64,000 bases of DNA from Streptomyces lydicus. Lineage in GTDB: Bacteria > Actinomycetota > Actinomycetes > Streptomycetales > Streptomycetaceae. Positions 15,940-24,944 of this stretch are shown piece after piece. The DNA is taken from assembly GCF_001729485.1 (NCBI RefSeq), contig NZ_CP017157.1:1612001-1676000 (forward strand), read 5' to 3'. Position 1 is the stretch's first letter; every line of letters begins with the position of its first letter. The position numbers and the translations under genes are program-made. Below the pieces are notes generated by a model. That model searched no databases. It had not been told where the DNA came from and saw only the letters and a list, made by a program, of their open reading frames with translations.

Positions 15940-18429
15940 ATGACCGACGACCAGCCCCAGCGGGCCGCCCGCGTCGACCACACCCCGGCCGTCGAACGCG
16001 CACTCGCCGCCCTCGACCTCGACGCCAAGGCCCGGCTGCTGTCCGGCCAGGACATGTGGACCCTGCCGGCGCTGCCCGGCATCGGCCTGCGCTCCCTGGT
16101 GATGTCGGACGGCCCGGTCGGCGTACGGGGCCAGGACTGGAGCGCCGAGGACCCCTCGGTCGCGCTGCCCAGCCCGACGGCCCTGGCCGCCTCCTGGGAC
16201 CCCGAACTGGCCCGCCGGACCGGCCACCTCCTCGCCCAGGAAGCCCGCCGCAAGGGCGTGCACGTCCTCCTCGCGCCGACCGTCAATCTGCACCGCTCAC
16301 CGCTCGGCGGCCGGCACTTCGAGTGTTATTCGGAAGACCCGCTGCTCACCGGCGCGATCGGCGCCGGGTATGTGCGGGGCGTCCAGGAGGGCGGCGTCGG
16401 CACGACCGTCAAGCACTTCGTCGGCAACGACGCGGAGACCGACCGGCTCACCGTCGACAACCGCATCGCCCCCCGTCCGCTGCGCGAGCTGTATCTGGCG
16501 CCCTTCGAGCACATCGTCACCAACGCCCACCCCTGGGGCATCATGACCGCCTACAACCAGGTCAACGGCTCGACGATGACCGAGCACCGCTACCTGGTCA
16601 ACGAAGTCCTGCGCGGGGAATGGGGTTTCGACGGCTGCAACGTCTCCGACTGGACGGCGGCCCGCGACACCGTGCGTGCCCTGCGCGGCGGCCTGGACGT
16701 GGCGATGCCCGGACCCCGGACGGTCTACGGCGCCCCCCTCGCCGCGGCCGTCCGTGCCGGCGAGGTGACCGAGGCGGAGGTGGACGACGCGGTGCGCCGG
16801 GTGCTGCTGCTCGCCGCCCGGACGGGATGCCTGGAGGGTGTGCCGGCCGCCGTCGATCCGGCCGGGGTCCCGCAGGGGATCGACGGCCGGGCGCTGGCCC
16901 GTGAGGTCGCCCGCCGGGGCTTCGTCCTGCTGCGCAACGAGCCCGTCGGCGGGGCACGGCGGGCGCTGCCGCTCGACGCCACGGCGCTGCGCAGCCTCGC
17001 CGTCATCGGGGCGAGCGCACGCGACGCCCGGGTGCTCGGCGGCGGTTCCGCGACCGTCTTCCCCGACAGCGTCGTCTCCCCGCTGGAGGGCCTGCGGGCC
17101 GCGCTGCCGGAGGACGTCGAGGTCACCTTCGCGCCCGGGGCGGACCCGCGCACCCGGACCCCGTACGCCCGGGAGGGCTTCGCCCTGCGCGCCCGCTATC
17201 TCGCCGCCGACGGCCGGGTCCTCGCCGAGGCACCGCAGTTCGACGGCAAGGTGCAGGCGGTGGGCCACTTCCCCGCGGGCGTCTCCCGGGACGACCTCGC
17301 CGCCGTCGAGCTGACCGGCACCTGCACCCCGCGGACCGGCGGCAGGCACACCTTCGCCGTCGCCGGCACCGGTGACCTGCGGCTGACCGTCGGCGGTGCG
17401 GTGCTCCTCGACGAGCGCTGCGCGCCGGAGGGCCACGACCCCTTCGAGGCGTTCATGCACCCCGTCGAACGGCAGGTGACCGCGGAGCTGACGGCGGGGG
17501 AGCCGGTGGACGTCGTCCTGCGGTTCGTCCCGTTCAGCCTCGGACTGGGGGAGGGCATGGACGCGCTCCACTTCACCCTCGGCCACCGTGAGCCGCAGCT
17601 CGACCCCGACGCGGAGATCGAGGAGGCGGTCCGGGCCGCGGCCGCCGCCGATGCCGCGGTTGTGGTCGTCGCCACCACCGAGGACGTCGAGTCCGAGGGT
17701 CTCGACCGCCGTGACCTGCGGCTGCCGGGCCGGCAGGACGAGCTGGTCGCCCGGGTCGCCGCGGTCAACCCGCACACCGTTGTGGTCGTCAACTCCGGCT
17801 CGCCGGTGGAGCTGCCGTGGCACACCCGGGTCCCCGCCGTGCTGCTGAGCTGGTTCCCCGGCCAGGAAGGCGGTGCGGCGCTGGCGGAGGTGCTGCTCGG
17901 CACGCACGAACCGGGCGGGCGACTCCCCACCACCTGGCCGACCCGGATCGAGGACGCCCCGGTCACCACGGTCACCCCGACGGGCGGCCGACTCGACTAC
18001 TCCGAGGGCGTGTTCATCGGGTACCGCGGCTGGCGGACGCCGGCCGCGGCGCCCGCGTACCCCTTCGGCCACGGCCTGGGATACACCGACTGGGAGTACG
18101 AGTCACTGGACACCACCCCCGACTCGGTGCGGGTCCGGCTCCGCAACGCGGGTGAGCGGCCCGGCCGGGAGGTCGTCCAGATCTATCTGGCGCCGACGGC
18201 GGACGCCGCCCCGGACGCACCGGAGCGCCCGGACCGCTGGCTGGCCGGCTTCGCGGTCGTCGAGGCCGGCCCCGGCGAGAGCGCCGAGACCGAGATCCCG
18301 CTGCCCGACCGCGCCTTCGCGGTCTGGGACGAGGACGGCGGCTGGCGGCGCGTCAAGGGTGTCTACACCGTCGAGGCGGCGCACAGCGTCGCCGACCGCA
18401 GACTGACCGCCGAAGTCACCGTCGGCTGA
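15940..18429 (+). CDS. Glycoside hydrolase family 3 beta-glucosidase with PA14 insertion
   Basis: An 829-residue intracellular GH3 enzyme (no signal peptide). The (beta/alpha)8 domain covers residues 1-300 with KHFVGNDAETDR and the nucleophile D237 in GCNVSDWTAARD. The alpha/beta sandwich starts near 305 (REVARRGFVLLRN) with the insertion of a PA14 carbohydrate-binding module at about 405-545 (RYLAADGRV ... FTLGHREPQ), then VVVVATTEDVESEGLDR, and a fibronectin III-like end (SVRVRLRNAGERPGREVVQIYL). This architecture is typical of BglX/beta-glucosidases acting on cello- or plant-derived oligosaccharides and glycosides. Ribosome site GGAG about 12 bases upstream. The divergent TetR is the probable regulator. 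Confidence 0.93.
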   Translation: MTDDQPQRAARVDHTPAVERALAALDLDAKARLLSGQDMWTLPALPGIGLRSLVMSDGPVGVRGQDWSAEDPSVALPSPTALAASWDPELARRTGHLLAQEARRKGVHVLLAPTVNLHRSPLGGRHFECYSEDPLLTGAIGAGYVRGVQEGGVGTTVKHFVGNDAETDRLTVDNRIAPRPLRELYLAPFEHIVTNAHPWGIMTAYNQVNGSTMTEHRYLVNEVLRGEWGFDGCNVSDWTAARDTVRALRGGLDVAMPGPRTVYGAPLAAAVRAGEVTEAEVDDAVRRVLLLAARTGCLEGVPAAVDPAGVPQGIDGRALAREVARRGFVLLRNEPVGGARRALPLDATALRSLAVIGASARDARVLGGGSATVFPDSVVSPLEGLRAALPEDVEVTFAPGADPRTRTPYAREGFALRARYLAADGRVLAEAPQFDGKVQAVGHFPAGVSRDDLAAVELTGTCTPRTGGRHTFAVAGTGDLRLTVGGAVLLDERCAPEGHDPFEAFMHPVERQVTAELTAGEPVDVVLRFVPFSLGLGEGMDALHFTLGHREPQLDPDAEIEEAVRAAAAADAAVVVVATTEDVESEGLDRRDLRLPGRQDELVARVAAVNPHTVVVVNSGSPVELPWHTRVPAVLLSWFPGQEGGAALAEVLLGTHEPGGRLPTTWPTRIEDAPVTTVTPTGGRLDYSEGVFIGYRGWRTPAAAPAYPFGHGLGYTDWEYESLDTTPDSVRVRLRNAGERPGREVVQIYLAPTADAAPDAPERPDRWLAGFAVVEAGPGESAETEIPLPDRAFAVWDEDGGWRRVKGVYTVEAAHSVADRRLTAEVTVG

Positions 18430-18446
18430 CGGCCGGACCGGGGGCA

Positions 18447-19145
18447 CTACGACGTCACCACCGACACATCACCGCCACTCGTCCGCGCCGTCACCTTGTG
18501 CGCGGACCGCGGGTCGGTGGGCACGTCGACCTTGCTGGTGCCGCCGCTCGTCGTGGCGTCGACCTTGTAGGACCCCTTGGGGAGACGGATGGTGACGTCG
18601 CCTCCGCTGGTCCGGCCCGAGACCTCGTCCGGCGCCGCGACCAGCGCGACGTCCACGTTCCCGCCGCTGGTCCGCACCTGCGTCGTACGGGCCTTGGAGT
18701 CCGCGACGGTGATGTCGCCGCCGCTGGTCTCCGCGGTGATCGCGCCCGAGGTGCCCCGGATGGTGACGTCCCCGCCGCTGGTGTGCAGATCGACCGAGGC
18801 GTCACGCGGCAGCAGCACGCGGTAGTCCACCTCGCACTTGCGTCCCATGCCGCAGTCCTCGGCCTTCAGCGTCAGCCGGCCGTCCTTCAGCTTGTGCTCC
18901 GGGGTCGGCTTGCTGTCGTTGTAGCGGTACTTCTCCCGCACCTTGACCGAGCCGCCGGCGTCGACCGGCACCACCTCGATGTCCCCGCCGTGCGTCGTCG
19001 CCGACAGCGCGGTCACCTTGCCCTGCACCGAGTACGTGCGCTCCGCCTCCTTCGTCGGGCCGAAGCCGGACAGCGAGCAGCCGGTGACCAGCACGGTCAA
19101 CGCCGCACAGGACAGGACGAGATGAGGAGCGCGGAGGCGGGCCAT
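18447..19145 (-). CDS. DUF4097-type lipoprotein with TSGGDVT repeats
   Basis: ATG at 19145, preceded by GGGAGAAG, gives 232 residues. Signal peptide with lipobox VTGC (lipidated Cys23). The mature part is a repeated short beta motif, with TSGGDVTI, TSGGDITV, TSGGNVDV, TSGGDVTI, TSGGTSKV and TSGGDVSV spaced about 20-25 residues apart, the hallmark of DUF4097 putative adhesin proteins that fold as a right-handed beta-helix. An internal pair of cysteines (EDCGMGRKCE) probably makes a disulfide. Extracellular, role unknown. Convergent with the GH3 gene, 17 bases apart. Confidence 0.85.
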   Translation of the reverse strand: MARLRAPHLVLSCAALTVLVTGCSLSGFGPTKEAERTYSVQGKVTALSATTHGGDIEVVPVDAGGSVKVREKYRYNDSKPTPEHKLKDGRLTLKAEDCGMGRKCEVDYRVLLPRDASVDLHTSGGDVTIRGTSGAITAETSGGDITVADSKARTTQVRTSGGNVDVALVAAPDEVSGRTSGGDVTIRLPKGSYKVDATTSGGTSKVDVPTDPRSAHKVTARTSGGDVSVVTS

Positions 19146-19294
19146 GACGTAACTTCTCCCGTGGCAGGCAAGGAATCGGAGCGGAAGCGAACCGATCGCC
19201 ACCATCTTCGGCCTTCCCCCCGGCGCGGGGCGTCCCCGCAGGGGATGACCTTGACGTCACCGCACGGTATGACGTGCCCCTAAGGGCTCCCGCC

Positions 19295-20356
19295 TCAGTA
19301 CCCGCCCGCACTCCGGGTCCGTACCGCGAACCCGTACACGGTCGTGGAGCGGTAGCTCTCCCCGGGCCGCAGCACCGTGCCCGGGAATTCCGGCCGGTTC
19401 GGGGAGTCGGGGAAGTGCTGGGTCTCCAGCGCGAGTCCGGCCGCCGGCCCGTAGGGGACCCCGGAGGTGCCGGTCAGCGAACCGTCGAGATGACCGGCGG
19501 TGTACAGCTGCAGCCCGGGCTCGGTGGTGGCCAGCTCCAGCACCCGGCCGGAGCGCGGGTCGAACAGCTCCGCGACCACCCGCGGCTCCTCGGTCACCCC
19601 GCCGTCCAGTACGAAGTTGTGGTCGTACGCGTCACCGACGGGGCGCGCCGTCCGGAAGTCGAACCGGGTGCCGGCGACCTCGGCCGGTCCGCCCGGCAGC
19701 GGGATGCCGCTGTCGTCGACGGGCGTGTAGCGCGCCGCCGCGAGCCGCAGCTCGTGCCCCGCGGCGCTGCCGCTGCCGTCCCCGCCCAGGTTCAGATAGG
19801 TGTGGTTGGTCAGGTTGACGACGGTCGGGGCGTCGGTCCGCGCCCGGTAGGCGATCCGCAGCGCGCCGCCCCCGGGGCGGGCGGACAGCGTGTAGGCCAC
19901 CCGGACGTCCAGGTTGCCGGGGAAGCCCTCCTCGCCGTCCGGGCTGACCCGGCGCAGCTCCACCCCGCCCGCCACCGGGCGGGCGTCCCACAGCACCCGG
20001 GAGAAGTTCCGCGGTCCGCCGTGCAGGCTGTGCGCCCCGTCGTTCGGCGTCAGCCCGTACGTCCGGCCGTCGAGCGTGAAGGACGCCCCGGCGATCCGGT
20101 TGGCGTACCGCCCGACCAGCGCGCCGAAGTGCGAGCCGCCGTGCGCGGCGTACGAGGCCGGGTCGCCGAAGCCCAGGGCCAGCTGCGCCGGGCGCCCGTC
20201 CCGGTCCGGGGCCTCGACGCTCTGGACGATGCCGCCGTACGTCAGCACCCGGACCCGCAGCGCGCCGGGACCGGGGCCGGTCTCCAGGGTCCAGCGGTCG
20301 ACGCGGCTGCCGTCGTCCAGTGTGCCGAAGAATTCCCTGCTGACCTGCGTCTCCAT
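19295..20356 (-). CDS. galM: Aldose 1-epimerase (galactose mutarotase)
   Basis: 353 residues from ATG 20356; a GTG two codons upstream is equally possible. Interconverts alpha and beta anomers of aldohexoses. Family landmarks: GRYANRIAGASFTLDGR, NLTNHTYLNLGG with the catalytic His, AYDHNFVLDGG with substrate-binding Asp, and LALETQHFPDSPN with the catalytic Glu region near the C-terminus. No signal peptide. It follows the SGNH lipoprotein gene on the same strand after about 70 bases; no galactose genes are adjacent, although a D-galactonate operon lies 37 kb away. Confidence 0.92.
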   Translation of the reverse strand: METQVSREFFGTLDDGSRVDRWTLETGPGPGALRVRVLTYGGIVQSVEAPDRDGRPAQLALGFGDPASYAAHGGSHFGALVGRYANRIAGASFTLDGRTYGLTPNDGAHSLHGGPRNFSRVLWDARPVAGGVELRRVSPDGEEGFPGNLDVRVAYTLSARPGGGALRIAYRARTDAPTVVNLTNHTYLNLGGDGSGSAAGHELRLAAARYTPVDDSGIPLPGGPAEVAGTRFDFRTARPVGDAYDHNFVLDGGVTEEPRVVAELFDPRSGRVLELATTEPGLQLYTAGHLDGSLTGTSGVPYGPAAGLALETQHFPDSPNRPEFPGTVLRPGESYRSTTVYGFAVRTRSAGGY

Positions 20357-20427
20357 GCCCACGAGCCTATGCCCGCGGCCCGTTGGCCGGTGCCGTACAC
20401 CTCGTGCGGGGGTGCGGACGCCGCGGC

Positions 20428-21339
20428 CTAGGACTCCTTACGGGTGACGGCGCGGAACGCCAGCTCCGCCAGTTCCTTCTGGCCGCGGGGGCCCGGATGG
20501 AACCAGTCCCAGGTGCTCAACTGCCGGTCGGTGAAGCGGTAGTCGAAGACGGACCGGTCGAACCGGCACAGCGGATCCTTGCCGCACACCTCCGCCATCG
20601 CCGCGTTGTACGCCTTCACCCGGCCCTGCACCGCCGCCCTGCGGTCCTGCGCCGGCCGGGTCAGATCGTCCGGGTCGCGCAGCATCGACCCGCACATCCC
20701 CAGCTTCCAGACTTCCTTGCCGAGCGGGTTCTTGCGCCCCTCGGACCACAGCCGCAGCAGGTCCGGCACCGCCGCCACGTACACCTGGGTGCGCGGCAGG
20801 GTGCGCCGCAGATACGTCAGGGACCGCGCGAAGTCGGCGCGGAAGTCGGCCGTCGGGGTCATCGCCGTCACGTCGCGGCGGCAGGCGTCATTGGCACCGA
20901 TCAGGACCGTCACCAGTTCGGGTTTGTGCACGGCGGCCGCGGCGGCCTGGTCCGGCAGGTCGTTCATCAGCGCGCCGGTCTTCGCGAAGTTCCAGCTGTG
21001 CGTGGCGGGACGGGGGACCAGCCGCCGGGCGAGGCTGTCGACCTTGGGGTCGGTGCCGGTGGCCCAGGAGACCTCGGGGCACTCGGAGAGCACCGTGCAG
21101 GCGTCGAAGCCGACGGTGATCGAATCGCCGAGTGCCGCGATCGAGTGGGGATCGGTGCGCCATACGGGCCCGTGCGCGGTCTTCCGTTTGGCCGACGCGC
21201 CGGAGTGCGAGCCGCCCGTACCGTCCGCGCTACAGGCGGTGAGGGCCATGAGCAGGGCGGCAGCGGCGGTGACGGAGCGTGAGAATCGGTGGCCGAAGCG
21301 GCGGTTCGGGAGGCGCGAGGGCCGATCGATCCGCGTCAT
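20428..21339 (-). CDS. SGNH/GDSL hydrolase lipoprotein
   Basis: A 303-residue secreted esterase/lipase-type protein. Basic N-terminus, hydrophobic helix and lipobox ALTAC (Cys36). SGNH blocks: AALGDSITVGFD with nucleophile S73 (block I), GA in FAKTGALMND (block II), VLIGANDACRR (block III) and D278-W-F-H281 (block V). Two or three additional cysteine pairs are probably disulfides, as in Streptomyces SGNH lipases. Ribosome site AGGGGAC before ATG 21339. Likely attached to the outer membrane face; substrate unknown. Confidence 0.9.
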   Translation of the reverse strand: MTRIDRPSRLPNRRFGHRFSRSVTAAAALLMALTACSADGTGGSHSGASAKRKTAHGPVWRTDPHSIAALGDSITVGFDACTVLSECPEVSWATGTDPKVDSLARRLVPRPATHSWNFAKTGALMNDLPDQAAAAAVHKPELVTVLIGANDACRRDVTAMTPTADFRADFARSLTYLRRTLPRTQVYVAAVPDLLRLWSEGRKNPLGKEVWKLGMCGSMLRDPDDLTRPAQDRRAAVQGRVKAYNAAMAEVCGKDPLCRFDRSVFDYRFTDRQLSTWDWFHPGPRGQKELAELAFRAVTRKES

Positions 21340-21662
21340 CCCCTGTCCCCTCCGGCGTGCGAGTGATATCTCTTCGGGTACCGACGGTACGTCACCCCCT
21401 TGACCGGCACCGCGCGGTAGCTTTGCCCCGTGCCTGCCCGGCGGTGACCCGAAGTGGTAAGTGCAGTCGGCACAGACAAATTACATCACGTCATTTCCTG
21501 TCCCTTTTGCGGCAAATTCCGCCTAATGGTGTTTACTGTAGGTCACCTCGCATGCTGGTGCCGAAGTGATCACTGGGGCAGAATGACAACTGTCCCGGCC
21601 GCAACCGGAACGGGCACGAGGCCGCTGGGGAAGGCGAACCTCGAACCGCACTGGAGGTCCCG
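21340..21662 (+). promoter_or_regulatory. AT-richer regulatory region upstream of DUF3145 gene
   Basis: No gene in this 323-base gap. From about 21465 to 21545 the composition drops sharply in G+C (ACAAATTACATCACGTCATT ... GTTTACTGTAGG), standing out from its surroundings. GCGGCAAATTCCGC (21508-21521) is a small inverted repeat and TTTACTGT (21532-21539) a possible -10 region. A strong promoter for the DUF3145 gene is expected here, but I cannot assign a well-spaced -35/-10 pair. Confidence 0.5.
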
Positions 21663-22157
21663 GTGACGACACGTGGAGTTCTGTACGTCCACTCCGCTCC
21701 GCGCGCGCTGTGCCCGCACGTCGAATGGGCCGTGGCGGGCGTGCTCGGCGTGCGCGTCAATCTCGACTGGATCCGGCAGCCGGCGTCGCCGGGGACATGG
21801 AGAGCCGAGTTCTCCTGGCAGGGCGAGGCCGGCACCGCCTCCAAGCTGGCCTCCGCGCTGCGCGGCTGGCATCTGCTCCGCTTCGAGGTGACCGCGGAAC
21901 CCTGCTCCACCGCCGAGGGGGAGCGCTACAGCTCCACCCCCGACCTGGGCATCTTCCACGCCGTCACGGGCATCCACGGCGACATCCTGATCCCCGAGGA
22001 CCGGCTGCGCGCCGCCGTCGCCCGCTCCGCGCGCGGCGAGACCGAGCTGGCCGCCGAGGTCGCCAAGCTCCTCGGCAAGCCCTGGGACGACGAGCTGGAG
22101 CCGTTCCGCTACGCCGGCGAGGGCGCCCCGGTGCGCTGGCTGCACCAAGTCGTCTGA
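21663..22157 (+). CDS. DUF3145 protein, conserved neighbour of the fab cluster
   Basis: A 164-residue protein starting GTG at 21663 after GGAGG. It matches the actinobacterial DUF3145 family (TTRGVLYVHSAPRALCPHVE ... DDELEPFRYAGEG ... VRWLHQVV). No catalytic motif is recognised and there is no membrane segment. Its constant place next to fabF-acpP-fabH-fabD in Streptomyces suggests a link to fatty-acid or cell-envelope physiology, but no function is known to me. Its last 36 bases have been duplicated just downstream. Confidence 0.88.
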   Translation: MTTRGVLYVHSAPRALCPHVEWAVAGVLGVRVNLDWIRQPASPGTWRAEFSWQGEAGTASKLASALRGWHLLRFEVTAEPCSTAEGERYSSTPDLGIFHAVTGIHGDILIPEDRLRAAVARSARGETELAAEVAKLLGKPWDDELEPFRYAGEGAPVRWLHQVV

Positions 22158-22198
22158 CGGGTGCGGCGCCGGTGCGCCGGCTGCACCACGTCGTCTGA
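22122..22198 (+). repeat. Duplicated 3' end of the DUF3145 gene including its stop codon
   Basis: 22122-22157 (end of the gene, GTGCGCTGGCTGCACCAAG then TCGTCTGA) is repeated at 22165-22198 as GGCGCC-GGTGCGCCGGCTGCACCACG-TCGTCTGA, with two or three substitutions and a 2-base gap. The second copy even ends in the same stop triplet. Confidence 0.85.
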
Positions 22199-22253
22199 GC
22201 TCCCTCCCGCCCGCGGCCCGTACGGGCCGCGGACCGGCGACACGCGGCAACGC

Positions 22254-22284
22254 TTGCGGTGGAGCGCACTCCACGGCCTAGCGT
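22254..22284 (+). promoter_or_regulatory. MerR-type promoter of the dehydrogenase gene, 19-bp spacer with palindrome
   Basis: TTGCGG (22254-22259) and TAGCGT (22279-22284) are 19 bases apart, the long spacing typical of MerR-activated promoters. The spacer holds the palindrome GTGGAG-CGCA-CTCCAC (22259-22274). The -10 box ends 6 bases before the ATG at 22291, so the transcript is probably leaderless. The same box pair and GGAG...CTCC element occur in front of merR at 29893-29923. Confidence 0.7.
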
Positions 22285-22290
22285 GCCGTC

Positions 22291-23178
22291 ATGGCCGACA
22301 ACAACTCCTCACCCCTGTCCGTCGCGGTGCTCGGCACCGGCATCATGGGCGCGGCGATGGCCCGCAACCTCGCCAGGGCCGGTCTGGACGTCCGCGTCTG
22401 GAACCGTACGCGGGCCCGGGCCGAGCCGCTGGCCGCCGACGGGGCCCGCGTCATGGACACCCCCGCGCAGGCGGTGGACGGCGCCGCGGTGGTCCTCACG
22501 ATGCTGCTCGACGGGGACGCCGTGCTCGCCGCGATGCGCCAGGCCGCCCCGTCCCTCGCGGCCGGCACCCTCTGGATCCAGGCGAGCACCGTGGGCACCG
22601 AAGGCTTCGCCCCGCTGGCCCGCCTCGCCGATGAGCACCGGCTGCGATTCGTCGACGCCCCCGTCCTGGGGACCAAGGAGCCCGCCGAAAGGGGCGAGTT
22701 GACGATCCTCGCGGCCGGCCCGCAGGACGTGCGGGAGCGCGCCGGGCAGGTCTTCGACGTCATCGGCAGCCGCACCCAGTGGGTCGGGGAGGACGCCGCG
22801 AGCGGTGCCGCCAGCCGCCTCAAGCTCGTCGTCAACACCTGGGTGTTGACCGTCATCAGCGGTACGGGTGAGGTCCTCGGGCTCGCCGAGGGGCTCGGGG
22901 TCGACCCGCGCGCCTTCCTCTCCGCGGTCTCCGGCGGAGCGCTCGACCTGCCGTACCTGCGGCTGAAATCCGAGACGATCCTGTCCGGGAACTACGCCCC
23001 GAGCTTCACCGTCTCCGCCGCCCGCAAGGACACCCGTCTGATCACCGAGGCCGCCCGGGAAGCCGGCGTACGGGTGGACCTGGCCGCGGCCGCCGCCGAG
23101 CGCTTCCGGCGGGCCGCCGAGCAGGGGCACGGCGAAGAGGACGCCTCCGCGGCCTACTTCGCGAGCTTCGAGGACTGA
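22291..23178 (+). CDS. NAD(P)-dependent beta-hydroxyacid dehydrogenase (3-hydroxyisobutyrate dehydrogenase-like)
   Basis: A 295-residue member of the beta-hydroxyacid dehydrogenase / imine-reductase superfamily. The N-terminal Rossmann domain starts VAVLGTGIMGAAMARNLARA with the cofactor Arg/Asn region VWNRTRARAE. The substrate loop is DAPVLGTKEPAERGELTILA; GASRLKLVVN has the conserved catalytic Lys of the family, and the C-terminal helical domain begins near residue 170. The exact substrate (hydroxyisobutyrate, tartronate semialdehyde, succinic semialdehyde or imine) is not readable. No ribosome site precedes the ATG, fitting leaderless transcription from the MerR-type promoter. Convergent with fabF across a strong terminator. 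Confidence 0.88.
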   Translation: MADNNSSPLSVAVLGTGIMGAAMARNLARAGLDVRVWNRTRARAEPLAADGARVMDTPAQAVDGAAVVLTMLLDGDAVLAAMRQAAPSLAAGTLWIQASTVGTEGFAPLARLADEHRLRFVDAPVLGTKEPAERGELTILAAGPQDVRERAGQVFDVIGSRTQWVGEDAASGAASRLKLVVNTWVLTVISGTGEVLGLAEGLGVDPRAFLSAVSGGALDLPYLRLKSETILSGNYAPSFTVSAARKDTRLITEAAREAGVRVDLAAAAAERFRRAAEQGHGEEDASAAYFASFED

Positions 23179-23186
23179 CCGACACG

Positions 23187-23227
23187 CCGAGGGCCCGCCC
23201 GGTGATGTTCACCGGGCGGGCCCTCGG
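23187..23227. terminator. Bidirectional terminator between dehydrogenase gene and fabF
   Basis: Perfect 19-bp stem (CCGAGGGCCCGCCCGGTGA and its complement) with a 3-base loop, placed between convergent stop codons at 23178 and 23245. Confidence 0.9.
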
Positions 23228-23244
23228 GCTGTGCTGAGTGCGCC

Positions 23245-24510
23245 TCAGACCGTGCGGAAGGCGAGCACCACGTTGTGGCCGCCGAAGCCGAACGAGTCGT
23301 TGAGGGCCGCGATCGTGCCCTCGGCCGGCAGCGCGCGGGCCTCGCCGCGGACGATGTCCGCGTCGGCCTCCGGGTCGAGCTGATCGATGTTGATCGTCGG
23401 CGGGGCGATGCGGTTCTTGAGCGCGAGGACCGTGGCCACCGTCTCGATGCCGCCCGCGCCGCCCAGGAGGTGGCCGGTCATCGACTTGGTGCTGGTGATG
23501 GCCATGTGGTCGACGTCGTCACCGAACGCCTTGCGCAGCGCCCTGAGCTCACCGACGTCACCGGCCGGGGTCGACGTCGCGTGCGCGTTCACGTGCACGA
23601 TCTCGGCCGGGTCGAGACCGGTGTTGTCGATCAGGTTCTGCAGCGCCGCCGCGATGCCGTTGCCGGACGGCTCGGGCTGCGTGATGTGGTGCGCGTCGGC
23701 GGAGATGCCCTGGCCGATGGCCTCGGCGTAGATCTTGGCGCCGCGGGCCTTGGCGTGCTCCTCGGACTCCAGGATGATCACGCCGGCGCCCTCGCCGAGC
23801 ACGAAGCCGTTGCGGTCGACGTCCCAGGGGCGGGAGGCGCCCTGCGGGTCGTCGTTGTTCTTGGACATCGCCATCATGTTGCCGAACGCGACGATCGGCA
23901 GCGGGTGGATGGCGGCCTCCGTGCCACCGGCGACGACGACGTCGGCGCGGCCCGAGCGGATCATCTCGATGGCGTAGCCGATGGCCTCGGCGCCCGACGC
24001 ACACGCCGACACCGGGGTGTGCACACCGGCGCGGGCGTTGAACTCGATGCCGACGTTGGCGGACGGCGAGTTCGGCATCAGCATCGGCACGGTGTGCGGG
24101 GAGACGCGGCGTACGCCCTTCTCCTTGAGCACGTCGTACTGGTCGAGCAGGGTCGTCACGCCACCGATGCCGGAGGCGATGACGGCGCCCAGACGGTCGG
24201 GGTTGACCGACGTGTCCTCGCCCGCCTTGGCGGTGAAGCCCGCGTCCTTCCAGGCTTCCTGCGCCGCGACGAGCGCGAACTGCGCCGAGCGGTCCAGCTT
24301 GCGGGCCTGCGGCCGCGGGATGATCTCGGACGGCTCAACGGCGATCTGCCCGGCGATGCGGACGGGCAGCTCGGCGGCCCAGTCCTGTTCGAGGGTGCTG
24401 ACGCCGGAACGTCCGGCGAGCAGGGCCTCCCAGGTCGAAGCGCTGTCGCCACCCAGCGGTGTGGTTGCGCCGATACCGGTGACGACCACGGTGCGATTGG
24501 TCGCGTTCAC
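23245..24510 (-). CDS. fabF: Beta-ketoacyl-ACP synthase II
   Basis: 421 residues from GTG 24510 (VNATNRTVVVTGIGATTPLG), which has a GGAG about 12 bases upstream. Elongating condensing enzyme of type II fatty acid synthesis. The catalytic triad is C170 (SACASGAEA), H310 (NAHATSTPAGD) and H347 (KSMTGHLLGGAGG), with NDSFGFGGHN (404-413) near the end. Last gene of the fabD-fabH-acpP-fabF operon; 79 bases separate it from acpP. Cytosolic, condenses malonyl-ACP with acyl-ACP. In S. coelicolor this operon is essential and is activated by FasR, encoded here upstream. Confidence 0.96.
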   Translation of the reverse strand: MNATNRTVVVTGIGATTPLGGDSASTWEALLAGRSGVSTLEQDWAAELPVRIAGQIAVEPSEIIPRPQARKLDRSAQFALVAAQEAWKDAGFTAKAGEDTSVNPDRLGAVIASGIGGVTTLLDQYDVLKEKGVRRVSPHTVPMLMPNSPSANVGIEFNARAGVHTPVSACASGAEAIGYAIEMIRSGRADVVVAGGTEAAIHPLPIVAFGNMMAMSKNNDDPQGASRPWDVDRNGFVLGEGAGVIILESEEHAKARGAKIYAEAIGQGISADAHHITQPEPSGNGIAAALQNLIDNTGLDPAEIVHVNAHATSTPAGDVGELRALRKAFGDDVDHMAITSTKSMTGHLLGGAGGIETVATVLALKNRIAPPTINIDQLDPEADADIVRGEARALPAEGTIAALNDSFGFGGHNVVLAFRTV

Positions 24511-24589
24511 GGGAATTCTTACTCCACGGGTAGAGGGGTCTGAATCGACGGCGCCACCGCGGGGTGGCGACATGCGCGGGTGAGCTGGA

Positions 24590-24838
24590 TCAGCTCTGGT
24601 GCTTGAGGATGTAGTCGGTCGCGTCGCCGACGGTCTTGAGGTTCTTGACGTCGTCGTCCGGGATCTTCACGTCGAAGCGCTCTTCGGCGGCGACGACGAC
24701 CTCGACCATGGACAGCGAGTCGACGTCCAGGTCGTCGGTGAAGGACTTGTCCACCTGGACGTCCTCGGTGGGGATACCGGCGATCTCGTTCACGATCTCG
24801 GCGAGACCGGCGACGATCTCTTCCTGAGTGGCGGCCAT
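24590..24838 (-). CDS. acpP: Acyl carrier protein of fatty acid synthesis
   Basis: An acidic 82-residue carrier protein. The 4'-phosphopantetheine attachment serine is S41 in DLDVDSLSMVEVV. The four-helix layout and length are normal. Sits between fabH and fabF; the 106-base gap after fabH contains a separate ribosome site (AAGGAG) and perhaps an extra promoter or processing site, in keeping with the high ACP demand. Confidence 0.97.
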   Translation of the reverse strand: MAATQEEIVAGLAEIVNEIAGIPTEDVQVDKSFTDDLDVDSLSMVEVVVAAEERFDVKIPDDDVKNLKTVGDATDYILKHQS

Positions 24839-24944
24839 GATGGCGCTCCTTCGGTCATTTTAAGGGGAAACTGCGTTACTTGCGGTGAAGATCCGTGCGG
24901 TGGCCGACACGTCCGAAGACGTACGGTGCTGCGCAGATCTTGCC

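Noticed and set aside
16297..18072. 591-codon minus-strand frame inside the beta-glucosidase
   Set aside because: Shadow of the GH3 gene, composition of Gly/Arg/Asp/Val without any motif.
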